Shown here: in pieces, positions 25,881 to 36,032 of the stretch
How the letters are laid out: every line of letters begins with the position of its first letter
Numbering within the stretch: the first letter of the stretch is position 1
NCBI RefSeq assembly: GCF_000972845.2
Contig: NC_040022.1
Location: 4,319,501-4,383,500, forward strand
From: Larimichthys crocea
Taxonomy: Eukaryota; Chordata; Actinopteri; Sciaenidae
DNA: 64,000 nt
Direction: 5' to 3'
The notes under the pieces: generated by a model
Told to the model about the DNA's origin: nothing
The model's input: the letters and a program-made list of their open reading frames with translations, nothing else
The model's database searches: none
Program-made: the position numbers and the translations under genes

Positions 25881-26023
25881 TGACCTCTGACCCCGACAGT
25901 ACAGCCTGCTGACAAAGAAGAAAATCATTTTAGGTTCCTCTGCAGTCAACTTTTCATTCCTGACCTCTTGTCACCTCTCTTGTAAAAAAACCAACACGTG
26001 AGCCACATCACCTGACTTGACCT
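25881..26023 (-). promoter_or_regulatory. Cluster of three nuclear-receptor-type direct repeats
   Basis: Seen on the plus strand as TGACCT-C-TGACCC (25881-25893, DR1), TGACCT-CTTG-TCACCT (25961-25976, DR4-like) and TCACCT-GACT-TGACCT (26008-26023, DR4-like). All three point the same way within 143 bases, with a further TCACCT near 26058. They lie about 9 kb 3' of hoxb1a, on the side where vertebrate Hox group-1 genes carry retinoid enhancers. None has the classic DR5 spacing, so retinoid function is a guess. Confidence 0.3.
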
Positions 26024-26696
26024 TAGTCTTTATGAACTCTAATTAAAATATATTTGTCACCTCGTTGATACCGTAAAGTTTGACAGTATAAAGGCCAGGC
26101 GATGCCCCTCTTTGTACATCAGTTGTTCTTTAAGTGTGGATCCAGGACCCACAGGGATATGCTGCCAGTGTGAACCTCCTGAAGACCTGGGTGCTCTTTA
26201 ACAGCAGCTTGTTCATTTATGACTTCTTCTGATTTTTATGAGAATTGAAGTTCATATATTTAATGTTTCATGATGTCTGTTTCTGCTCTCAGAGACTCCA
26301 GCTGTAATACCTGGATACATCTAAAGATTTTCATAATGATATATATAAGTGATTGGTGTTGACAGAACATTTTACACAGTACTGCTTCTCCAAAACACCA
26401 AATACGTTTATTAAGCTCTGACAAGGAGTTGAACCTCTCCATCAACAGTTCATGTACAGCCATTTCCTTATTTGCTTAATAGGTATCGTCACTTTTATTC
26501 AGCTGACCAGCCTAGTTTGTGACTTTTCTGCATGTTTGATGAGAAGAATGCAATTATTATTATTAGGTCTGTCTTTTAGTATGTATTCAGTGTTTTAGCT
26601 CTACCTGATCACTCCAGGTTGGGTCACTCCATTAGATCATTTCATTTGGCCCCAGTGTAATGTTGATCAGTCTGACGTAATTAAAGTCTTTAATGT

Positions 26697-27015
26697 TTTA
26701 TTCAAGCAGTACAGTTAGTTAGACAAATCGAAGAGAAAAATAGAGAAAAACATAAACTCAAAAATGAAACATGAGCTTCTGAACACACTCTGCGTCTGCC
26801 GCATCCTCGCCCATCTACAGTCATTTCTAAAAGAGTCACAACTTAAAATGCTTTCTGGCAAAAGACTCTTTAACTCGAGAAGGTTTGGATTTCAGGATCA
26901 TGTTTGCCCTTAGACGCTTTTAGGAAACGAGGCCTGTGCAGATGTGTTTGCTCCTCAGCAGCAGGCCCTGGGTCAGCGGGGCGTGGCGGCTGCTCAGTGG
27001 GGCTGCAGAGCTCCT
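26697..27015 (-). other. Candidate unassigned terminal exon with poly(A) signal
   Basis: On the minus strand a long pyrimidine tract ending TCTGCCCACAG (junction 27016/27015) precedes an open frame that stops at 26870. An AATAAA poly(A) signal follows at 26702-26697. The frame encodes about 48 residues beginning ELCSPTEQPPRPADPG and ending DPEIQTFSS, which I do not recognise. Local GC is high against AT-rich surroundings. A terminal exon of an unknown gene or lncRNA is plausible, but no upstream exon has been tied to it. The fused CA-repeat frame upstream is an artefact. Confidence 0.3.
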
Positions 27016-27100
27016 CTGTGGGCAGACCGGAGGAGGGGGAGGAAGGGGAGGAGGAGAGCTGCTGAACTCTGAATGACCCCAACAGACAAAACCCACTGCT

Positions 27101-27114
27101 CACACACACACACA

Positions 27115-27151
<37 letters not shown>

Positions 27152-27227
27152 CTGAATACATCAAAGAAATACACTCAAGTGTTTGCTTTTTGTTTCTCAG
27201 TCTTTAATTTTTCAGTAATATTTATTT

Positions 27228-27264
<37 letters not shown>

Positions 27265-27279
27265 TATTGTTGTTGTTGT
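27101..27279. repeat. (CA)n array and (ATT)n/(GTT)n array
   Basis: CA run 27101-27150 with a CGCG interruption, followed by ATT then TTG triplet repeats at 27231-27279. Confidence 0.88.
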
Positions 27280-28577
27280 TGTTTTGTTATCATGTATTAA
27301 TATTATTGTTATTGTGTATAAATAATTTGTGTTTCTGACATTTCATTTAAAATAAGAATCATTAATATCAACATAAATATACTGTAGGTTCATATCATAA
27401 ACCATAAAGCAGATAAACATTAATGTTTAAAGTGAATTGTTATTGCTGATATTCATTCATCATTCATACATCAAATCGTCTGTTCTGCTGATACAGCGCT
27501 TTAAAGAGAAATTCAAGACTCTACAAAATATGACATCTGATGTTTCAGCAGAAAGTTTTATTGAGTATTGAGGTTAAGTGAAATTATTTGTATTAACTTA
27601 ACTTCAATTTATACTTTATTTGACTTGAATTTTGAACTATAATTTCTAAAACATATTCAGAGCAGAGGTGCCTTCATAATAGCATTATTTTTATTATTAT
27701 TGTTTTATTAATTGTTAAGATCTGAGAATGACAATACACCAACTTTCCTTTTTAATGTTTCATCATTCAGTGCCTTTTTAATGTATTAATACTGCAGTAT
27801 TTTATTATTGATGCAATTCATATCAGGCCTGGGACAAAACTGGAAAAAATGAATTACTATGCTAAAAGAAAGAAAATGTCATTTTGTCTTTACAGTAGAT
27901 TTGATAAAACACGTACAACATGTTGGAATACTTTCCATGGCTTAAAGATGAAACAATTAAACATTTAGTATTTTTCTTCGTTTTGAAAAATCCACTCAGC
28001 AGCCTTCCTGTGTTTATTAGAGTGTGTTCAGAGACGGCTCACTTCATCAAATACAAAGACAAAGACAGACGAGGGAAAACATTCTGCACTCAGTGTGAGC
28101 AAAAATACACATTTATCAAGTGACCTACACTCAACATCTGATCCATGTTCATTCTTTAAATATTTATTTTATATATTATATTATATTTCTGCAAAAGCGT
28201 ACATGATTTAAATGTTTTAAAACAGTTTAGTTTTATTTATGTAAACATCAATAAAGACATGAAATGAACAACATTTAAATATGCTGGTAACATATAAAAA
28301 TATAAAGAAGGATAAAACAGTCAGAAATGGAAACAAACAGAACACACACAGAGAAAACATATAATAAGAAGTATCTAGTGACACATTAACATGCAACCTG
28401 TAAAGACGCAACACACTAAATACAAGCTGTATTTTTAATTTAAAAAAAACTGGAAACTTAAAAAATAATGACTGTATATTACAGTACATATATTGTGACC
28501 CCAGCATGGGTTTACTTCTTTTTTTCAGTACTACTGAGCCCTGTTACCTTTAAGAGCAATTTTAATTAAAATTGTAC

Positions 28578-28601
28578 AAAAAAAAAAAAAAAAAAAAAAA
28601 A
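28578..28601 (+). repeat. A24 homopolymer
   Basis: An uninterrupted A run. It could be the tail of an old retroposed element, but I see no recognisable body or target duplication, so only the homopolymer is called. Confidence 0.8.
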
Positions 28602-29346
28602 CAATTAAGTAATTTCTCTAAAATATATATTAGCTGTCACATAAGATCAAACATCAGCCAGTATTATATCTTTGTCAAAGACATTACAAAATTCACTTTT
28701 GGAGAGCTGAACAAAGTATAATTTGTCGTTTCTCGGTTTTAGACGCTGACACAGACTCTGTAAAACCATCCATTTCAAAAACAATATTTCAGTTTGACAG
28801 TGAAATCTCAAGAATGTAAAGAATCTCATGCTGCTGATTGCTGGAGGTTATAGATGTGTATCCCGCATGATGACTTTATGAATATCTGTGTCAAATTAAA
28901 CCCTGATACACTCTATTTTATACTTTATACTATACCTTTTGATTTAATGCATCAAACCAAATAAAATTGAAGAGAATAACCTCAAACCGGAGTTCAATAA
29001 ACGTTCTTAGTAATAATATACACTATATTAATACAGAGTAATATGCAACATGCATGTTTGTGGTGAAGGTTTTAATCTTAAATTGCAAATAAATTACACA
29101 CTGATATAAAACTATATCTATGACATGAAGAAATCTAAAAAGTAAATCTTAAAAAGTAGAAGCTTATTGAAATAATAAAACACTTTTATGAATATTAAAT
29201 GTAACATTAGCCTGAGTGATTATCAGGATGTTTCCATAAAGATAACTGATTCATAATTTAAAAAAAAATGTAATTCTTTCAGAGCAGAAACATGATGAGA
29301 CTGTCGTCTGATAAAAATACACACAGCAACATCTGGCTCCAATCAG

Positions 29347-29377
<31 letters not shown>

Positions 29378-29495
29378 GTAGGCTTTAATAAGGTTTCTTT
29401 GATCTAAGATCAGAAATTTCACTGACTGTTTGAGATAATAGAATAGAAATGCCTCAATGTAGAGACTATGTAAATGGCAAACCATATTACCAGGC

Positions 29496-29498
<3 letters not shown>

Positions 29499-29541
<43 letters not shown>

Positions 29542-29622
29542 ACTCATCTATTTGATTGAAACTCTGAACTGTTGAACTGCAGCAACACCACTTTATCTTT
29601 CAGTGCTCATTGTCAGGGCACA

Positions 29623-29664
<42 letters not shown>
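29499..29664. repeat. (TG)n and (CA)n arrays in inverted arrangement
   Basis: TG run 29499-29535 and CA run 29623-29664 flank an 87-base spacer that contains the DR2 site at 29565-29578. Confidence 0.9.
29565..29578 (-). promoter_or_regulatory. Candidate DR2 retinoic-acid response element 3' of hoxb1a
   Basis: On the minus strand this reads AGTTCA-AC-AGTTCA, two identical half-sites with a 2-base spacer, a pattern retinoic-acid receptor/RXR dimers accept. It lies about 5.7 kb 3' of the hoxb1a stop codon. Tetrapod Hoxb1 genes have 3' retinoid elements of DR2/DR5 type, so the placement fits. The match could be accidental in this microsatellite-rich stretch. Confidence 0.35.
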
Positions 29665-29666
<2 letters not shown>

Positions 29667-31770
29667 CATACAGGCAGACAGCCCTGTGTTGAACTTGAGA
29701 TGAGTTATGGAAAGGAAAACAGAAGTTGGGGGTCAGACCGTATGAGGTCACCCTGAAAGAATCTCTACTGTTTCTCAAGGTCTCTCCCTCTCTCTCTCCC
29801 TCTCTCTCATATTTTCGGTTTTTCTTTTCATGCCTTCTCCCTTTCCATATTCTTCTTCATTGCTTCACTTCCCTGCTTTCCCTCTTGTTCCTCCTCGTCC
29901 TCTTTTGTCTTCACTCCAAACATAAACCTTCCATCATATCTAATCAAAACCAAATCAGTTTCTCTCACTGATTTTCCAGAATGAGGCTCAGGGTGTGTTT
30001 GGCTGAGTTCAACAGTGAAAAGTGATATTAATTGATCTAGCCACTTTTTACAAGTTGTCGTCTTTGCAGTTGATAATTTTAATGTTTGAAAAAATGAATA
30101 TTGTATGAATTATTGTAATGAATATTGCCTATAACAAGCAGGACAGTGGATACCAAATATAGCAGGTTCATAATAGTAAAAGTAATGTTAGAGGAATGTA
30201 ATGGTCACAGTTAAAGTTCCCGTAAAACAAAAAGCAGAGTCATATTTGATTCTGCACAGTTATGTGTCTCTTGTAAAATCACAAAGCTAGCTATGGACGG
30301 ACTTGTCATGGATAATGATGACGTTACACAATAAGTTGCATTAAAGTCCTCAACACACAGCCAGGAGTTCAATTAGCTGGATCTGTCCAGAGTGGGAGCT
30401 CCCAGTGAACACAGCCAGAACAGTCTCTGAGACTGTGACAGAGGCCAGGGTGACGACAGGGAACAATGGGGTGGTTTTCATGCTGGGTTTTGCTCCTGGC
30501 ACCCTTTGGAGTCAGCTAATAGGACCCTATTCCACAGCTAACCAAACTAAGTGAAATAGCTAACAGCAGCTACGGTTAGCAGCACATAGCGTCAGCAACA
30601 ATTAGAGCTGTCTGTTTTTTAGAGGAAGTCCGTGAATCTCTAGTACTCAGTACTGTATTCCCTGTCATCAAACTGGCTTCCTTTAATCCTGATTCATCTG
30701 TGTTCACTAGGGGGCTGCTGAACCCCTCGGCTCAATCTGGATCTGGTCCCCATTCCGATACCATTCGATACTGGGTTTCCCCCTGCCCTAGGACTGACCA
30801 CCTTCTCTCAGTCTTCCAAAGCTTGTGTACCCTCCTTACGTGCTCCCATTCCGTGAAGAGCCAGCTAGGTTACCAAGATTGCTAATTGTAAGGCTAATTG
30901 AGCTTAATATCTAAAAATACCATTAAGAATGTCTTCAAAATGACTTTTGTCATTGTTGGGCCAGATGCAGTCGTATAGGTGGTGTATGGATACATGGATT
31001 TTAATTTCATGGCGAATTATATAAAATAAAAAAGGTATGAATGTGTGCAGATGTTCAGACTTTCCTCTTGAAAGTATGCTTTCAACCCTCTCATCTCACA
31101 CCATACTTTTTTTTATGTGTCCATTATGGACATTACACCTGTATACTGGGCTAATACATTCTTGAGTTGTAATTTCAGCCTGAAATATTGTCCCAGACTG
31201 GTTTTGAAAATGCCTTAAAGGGCCACTCCAGCAATTAAGTATAGTAGTATCAGTTGGCAAATGTGTGAGAGACAGATTTGAAAAGCAACGACCAAAGATA
31301 AGCTGACTTTTAGTCAAGCTCCAAAAGTACTACAATTCCCATAATGCCGTAAAAGCCATCTTTTGTTGGACTCTTACTCACTAGCATGCTGAATACTGGT
31401 AGTCACAGGTTATATCTATCCAAGTCTTTTAAACTCTAAAGTTTGTACAACAGGCTTTCAGCAAAATCTGTAATCTGAGAGAACCCTGACATCATCAGGG
31501 TCATTTTATGACATCATTGTTTTTTTTGTCTCAAGTAAAGTGAACTTCATAGAATGAGTGTAGCGTTGCTGTAAACAGGAGGTTATGGACCAGCTTCTGA
31601 AGTGGGAAGTAAGAGTGTGAATCACAGCTGAAAATGAGTTGTAGGGAAATGAGGAAACGCTGTGGCCGCAGCCAGGCTGTTTAAAAGTAGCATCGGAAAC
31701 CAACTGCTGTAACTCGCTGAACAGGATGAGGTGTGAGTCTGGAAGAGGATCTGAGGTAGGTTTGCATCCG

Positions 31771-31782
31771 GTGTGTGTGTGT

Positions 31783-31834
<52 letters not shown>

Positions 31835-31966
31835 GTGTGACGAGGTGATGACTGAGCTTGCCACCCAGGCTCCAGGACAGGCATCTTCAGACCAGCAGAG
31901 AGGAGAGGGAGATGAAGATGAGGTGAAGGAGGAGGAGGAGGAGAAGGAGGAGAAGGAGGAGGAGTG
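31771..31966 (+). repeat. (TG)n array followed by a GA-rich purine tract
   Basis: TG run 31771-31838 and, 60 bases on, an almost pure purine stretch rich in GAGGAG and GAAGGA (31900-31966). A 110-codon open frame across both gives Val/Cys repeats and then an acidic Glu-rich segment. Composition explains it and no gene is called. Confidence 0.75.
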
Positions 31967-32001
31967 TGTTTACATGTTTAGATATCCCAGAGGCTCTCCA
32001 A

Positions 32002-32015
32002 AGGTCGGTGGGTCA
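32002..32015 (+). promoter_or_regulatory. Imperfect DR2 retinoid-type site
   Basis: AGGTCG-GT-GGGTCA, with one mismatch from a perfect AGGTCA half-site and a 2-base spacer, about 3.2 kb 3' of the hoxb1a stop. Weak on its own, but the position suits a 3' retinoid enhancer. Confidence 0.25.
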
Positions 32016-32569
32016 GCGAGCCACCCGGAAAGCCCCGCTACATTCCTCACTGTAGGCCTGCATGTGTGTGAGTGTGGGTCAACCAAAGGCCATGCAGCCA
32101 CGTGAATGTGAGAGGCCTGACTGCTATTGAAATGCATGAAGCTCTCTGTATGTTGTGTCGCGTCAAACGTTGAGCTTCTTTAATCCACAAGTAGGAAGAC
32201 AACCGGCTGCAATTCCTCCTTAATCATTTCCTCTTTCCTTCCTTCACTTTCCTCTCCTTCTTCAACCTCACACACACACACACACTTTTCTGGGCAATCA
32301 AACATTTTACTCAATACACATCACTCTTCTGCTAATCCCGTGTACTGTGATGGGTCATCTTTCAAGCCTTTTCATCAATTTTTTTGGTCATGGAAAATGT
32401 TTTCGTTGCAGGGAACATGCGGAATTGATATCAGCCTCTCAATACTCTGACGTCCCTCCACTGTCAGTTCCAAGTTCCACTGGTTCCTATTGATCAAACT
32501 ATTTTTTTTAAATGCACCACATGTATCATTTGTTCAGTTATTTCCTAAAACAGCTGCTCACTGTAGTTT

Positions 32570-32720
32570 TTAACAATCAGGAGGTAATAGTGCTTTTGTT
32601 GGGGACTGTTTTCAACGGTGGATTAATCCACGTTTGGTTCTCTAGCATGTGTGTTCATGGCAATGAATGAATCAGCAGTGTGGCTCATTAACGGAGCTCT
32701 AAAGGAAGAAGACTTTGAAA
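32570..32720 (-). mobile_element. Dispersed repeat with GTGGATTAATCCAC palindrome, copy 3
   Basis: The reverse complement carries CGTGGATTAATCCACCG, TGAAAACAGTCCCCAAC and TTACCTCCTG in the same order as in the copies at 20010-20250 and 47560-47770. Confidence 0.55.
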
Positions 32721-34149
32721 CACACAAATGTATGTATCAAAGTGGGATACGTATATTGTTGTTTTCGGTCTCGTGAGATGTTGACAACCAAACTTGTCTT
32801 AAAGTCGAAATGTAGTGCAAATTTACCAACATCTGCTTTCCTATAGTCCTACTAGGGCTACCCTGTGTGTATTACCAATTTACAAACCCTTAAATAAAAT
32901 AAGTTTTTTTGTAGGCATAATGAACTTCCTGCTAGCTCTGAGTGGCTGCAACTATCACTGCTAGGCTAGGCTAGTACAAGCAACCTGTGGGATTAGGTGA
33001 GCGACTTCCTCTCATGAATGTTAATGTGAGTGACTGGATGACATGCGATGCATGACATTGTGTGATGTGGGGCACTGTTTGTTGATCTGAATACTGTCCA
33101 CTGTACAGCAGGTAAAGCCTTTCAAAATAAAATGTCAGGTTTTCAGTTTTAAATAGTTTGAAGACTGCACTGCAATTAAATTATTGGTTCAGGTTACATT
33201 ATTTATGTATTATTAATTTCCAAATCTAAATTAACATTTGAATATTGTCCACTGTTCAGTGGAGCCCGACTCTGAAAATTGAATGTTATCATTTTATTTT
33301 AATATAGTCATGAAAATTCATGGAAATTAGAATATTATATTTAAATGTACTCAAATAATGCACATGTGGAAACATATAATTCTATTGTGAAATTCATTTT
33401 AAATTTTACATTATGAATATACTCAATAGGCGTCCATATTTGAGGAGAAATTGCTGATTCCCAAACTGTTTTTGAATGAATCCAATACCCTTTGCTTTAG
33501 ACTGACAGTTTTCAGAACCTGGATATGCTGACAACAGTTTACGGTCTGTCTAAAGAGTACAACAACAACAACAAAAAGATCATGTCTGCAGTGGATTGAC
33601 AGAAGAATCTTTAATTGAGGTAGTTTAAAGTAGAAAAAGACAGACAGGAACGTGATTGGGATGTTTCTAAGGCAGCAGAACTAATAAAACTCAGTCAGTC
33701 TGCTCTCATTTAAAAACAACAGACAGCATCGTAAAAAATACCAGACAGCATCGGTTCACAGTAGAGGCCGACCTTTAACTTGACAACATTACACTCGTGA
33801 AAAGATTCACTCCTGAATGACGTTCGCAAGATCCAATGTGACGAGGAAAATTTGCAGGAATCTGCAGAAGTGCACTGGAACTTCAGCGGACTCATCAAAC
33901 ATCAGTCACAACTTTTCACACAGAGTAATCTTATCAGGTTTTTAGGAATCATGACCTTCAGCAGTAAGAAGAGAAGATGTCCCTCAGAAAAACACCCCCT
34001 CCACATACGCACTTTTCCCCATAATCTATAATCAATAACATAAAATGCATCCAATAATTTATTCTCATGGGGGAAGAGACGACTTTTCCCACTCAGCAAG
34101 GAGACATGTGCCTAACAGGCTTCCGTAGTTTTCTTTAATTATGATCCCC

Positions 34150-34151
<2 letters not shown>

Positions 34152-34187
<36 letters not shown>
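34152..34187. repeat. (CA)n microsatellite
   Basis: About 18 CA units, near the presumed end of the hoxb1a transcription unit. Confidence 0.9.
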
Positions 34188-34190
<3 letters not shown>

Positions 34191-34538
34191 TACCAGATTA
34201 AACCCTGAGTCTAACTAACACGTTCAACTTTGCACTTTCTCTGAAAATGTTACCCTGTAGTCACATAGTGCAAAGGCCAGAGGTGCGCGGGGGGAAACGC
34301 ACACACACAGAACAACATTTAAAACATCCAACAATAATAATAAAAAAAAAATATTAAAGGTTTTTTTTAAAAGTGAAAGAAAAATAGCTACAATCAGATA
34401 AGACAACAGTGTGTTTGTGCCATGAGAGGCTCCCTGTACTCCTGATCATAAGGCTCAATTTGTTAGGCTGGGCTCAGACTGGTATGTGGGTTAAAGATAG
34501 TTGTCATGATTTTTTAATGAATTAGTTTTTTAATTAGT

Positions 34539-34544
34539 TTTATT
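34539..34544 (-). terminator. Candidate hoxb1a poly(A) signal
   Basis: AATAAA on the minus strand, about 700 bases beyond the hoxb1a stop codon. It is the first canonical hexamer I find there. A second one at 34058-34063 would give a longer 3' UTR. Unverified by transcripts. Confidence 0.35.
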
Positions 34545-35245
34545 GAATCATGAAGGCATTCAGTTGTTTCACTGCAATGATCTAACTCTAAATACACTGA
34601 AAGCAAATCCACCTTAAATAACCCAATACCAGTTATACCCTGTAAATCAGACATCATATTAAGATGGCCAAGTGCATCCTATCATCATCATTATTATTAT
34701 TATTATAATGAAGGAAGAATCTATTATTACCCTGTAAAAGACACAACTCGTCTCAGCTCCTCATTTTATAATCAAAGAGTGTCAGTCTAGTTTTTATCTG
34801 TTTAGTGCTACAACTTCTTAGTCAGTGAGAAAATACTACTGAGGACGCAGGCTGTGGTGTCACGCTCCCTCAGGTGCAGGTTCTATGTAAAGAGCTGGAT
34901 TTGGAGAGTAAGACTGGATGGTGACAAGTGATGGGAGGGTTATCTGAAGGTTATTACTACGACTTTCAATCAGCAGCCATCATCAACTACATAGTACATT
35001 ATTACTGCTGGTGTTGCCGTCCTCTTGGTCGGTCCTGATACTTCACTGTGGTTCATGTATTTGAAGGAAGCACCCTTTTTAGTTTCTTGAAAATCAGCCA
35101 ATCGGTGCAGAAACAGAGCAATGAGAGGAAGTCTTGGCTAAAACTGCTGGGTGGCTTTCAAAAGGAATTCTGGGACTTGTAGGAAATCGTTTTATGGACC
35201 GCTTTAACGCTCAGACAACAGGCCACCTGTTTTCCACTCAACCAA

Positions 35246-35976
35246 TTACGATGTCTCCGAGCTCGGGGACGCGCCCGGAGACGTGGACGCGGAGGAGTGG
35301 TCGGTGTCTTCCAGCTCCTTGTTGAAGCCGCCGTCGGTACCGGAGGAGGAGGAGGAGGATGAGCGCGTGGTCGAGGAGGCTCCCTCCCTCTCCCGTTTCT
35401 TCTGCTTCATGCGCCTGTTCTGGAACCAGATCTTCACCTGAGTCTCGTTGAGCTCGAGAGTGGCGGCGATCTCCACGCGCCTCGCCCTCGTCAGGTATTT
35501 GCTGAAGTGGAACTCCTTCTCGAGCTCCGTCAGCTGCCGCGTGCTGAAGTTGGTGCGCATGGCGTTGTTCTGCGCTCCCGCGAGGCCGAAGTCCGACACT
35601 TTGACTGGGTGGAGGAGGTGGGAGAGATGGAGAAATCAATTAATATATGAAAAGCCCACATGTTACATCATCTTCCAAACCTCTGATTTAGTGTCATTCA
35701 TATTATTCACGATGTTATTTAATGCTAATCACGCCATTTTAATAAATCAATCAATCGAAACAAAATGTTAATACACTTCAAGGTCCAGTTTAAAGTAGAT
35801 TTTATAATAAGTTTAATATCAGCAGACAAAGGGAGAAGGAGGAGGGGGGAGAAAAGGCTGGTGAGCGAATATAGAGAGAGATGGGGTTGTGTTGGAGGGT
35901 ATGTGAGGGGGGTGCTTTAAAAGATAACAGAGCTGGACGGACTTCCCAGGGTGAAATAACCCGTCTGCTATATCCA

Positions 35977-36032
<56 letters not shown>

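Larger units (their letters stand above)
19184..26696. other. Non-coding DNA with microsatellites and dispersed repeats
   Basis: No exon is recognised. The region holds a repeat with the palindrome GTGGATTAATCCAC (20010-20250), CA/TG arrays (20096-20136, 20760-20914, 25240-25428, 25501-25532), a perfect DR4 (21773-21788), a small repeat fragment (24822-24860) and a cluster of three nuclear-receptor-type direct repeats (25881-26023). Open frames are short and unsupported. Confidence 0.55.
27016..35245. other. Non-coding region immediately 3' of hoxb1a
   Basis: No exon is recognised apart from the hoxb1a 3' UTR, which must lie next to 35245. The region holds CA/TG arrays (27101-27150, 29344-29378, 29499-29535, 29623-29664, 31771-31838, 34152-34187), an ATT/GTT run (27231-27279), an A tract (28578-28601), a purine tract (31900-31966), a dispersed repeat (32570-32720) and two DR2-type sites (29565-29578, 32002-32015). 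The stretch 27400-29200 is very AT-rich and otherwise featureless. Confidence 0.55.

Noticed and set aside
31773..32105. 110-codon frame with an acidic Glu-rich segment, briefly considered as a skap1-like exon
   Set aside because: The acidic run comes from a GA-rich purine tract joined to a TG array. The strand is opposite to that expected for skap1, and no Skap1 motif is present.
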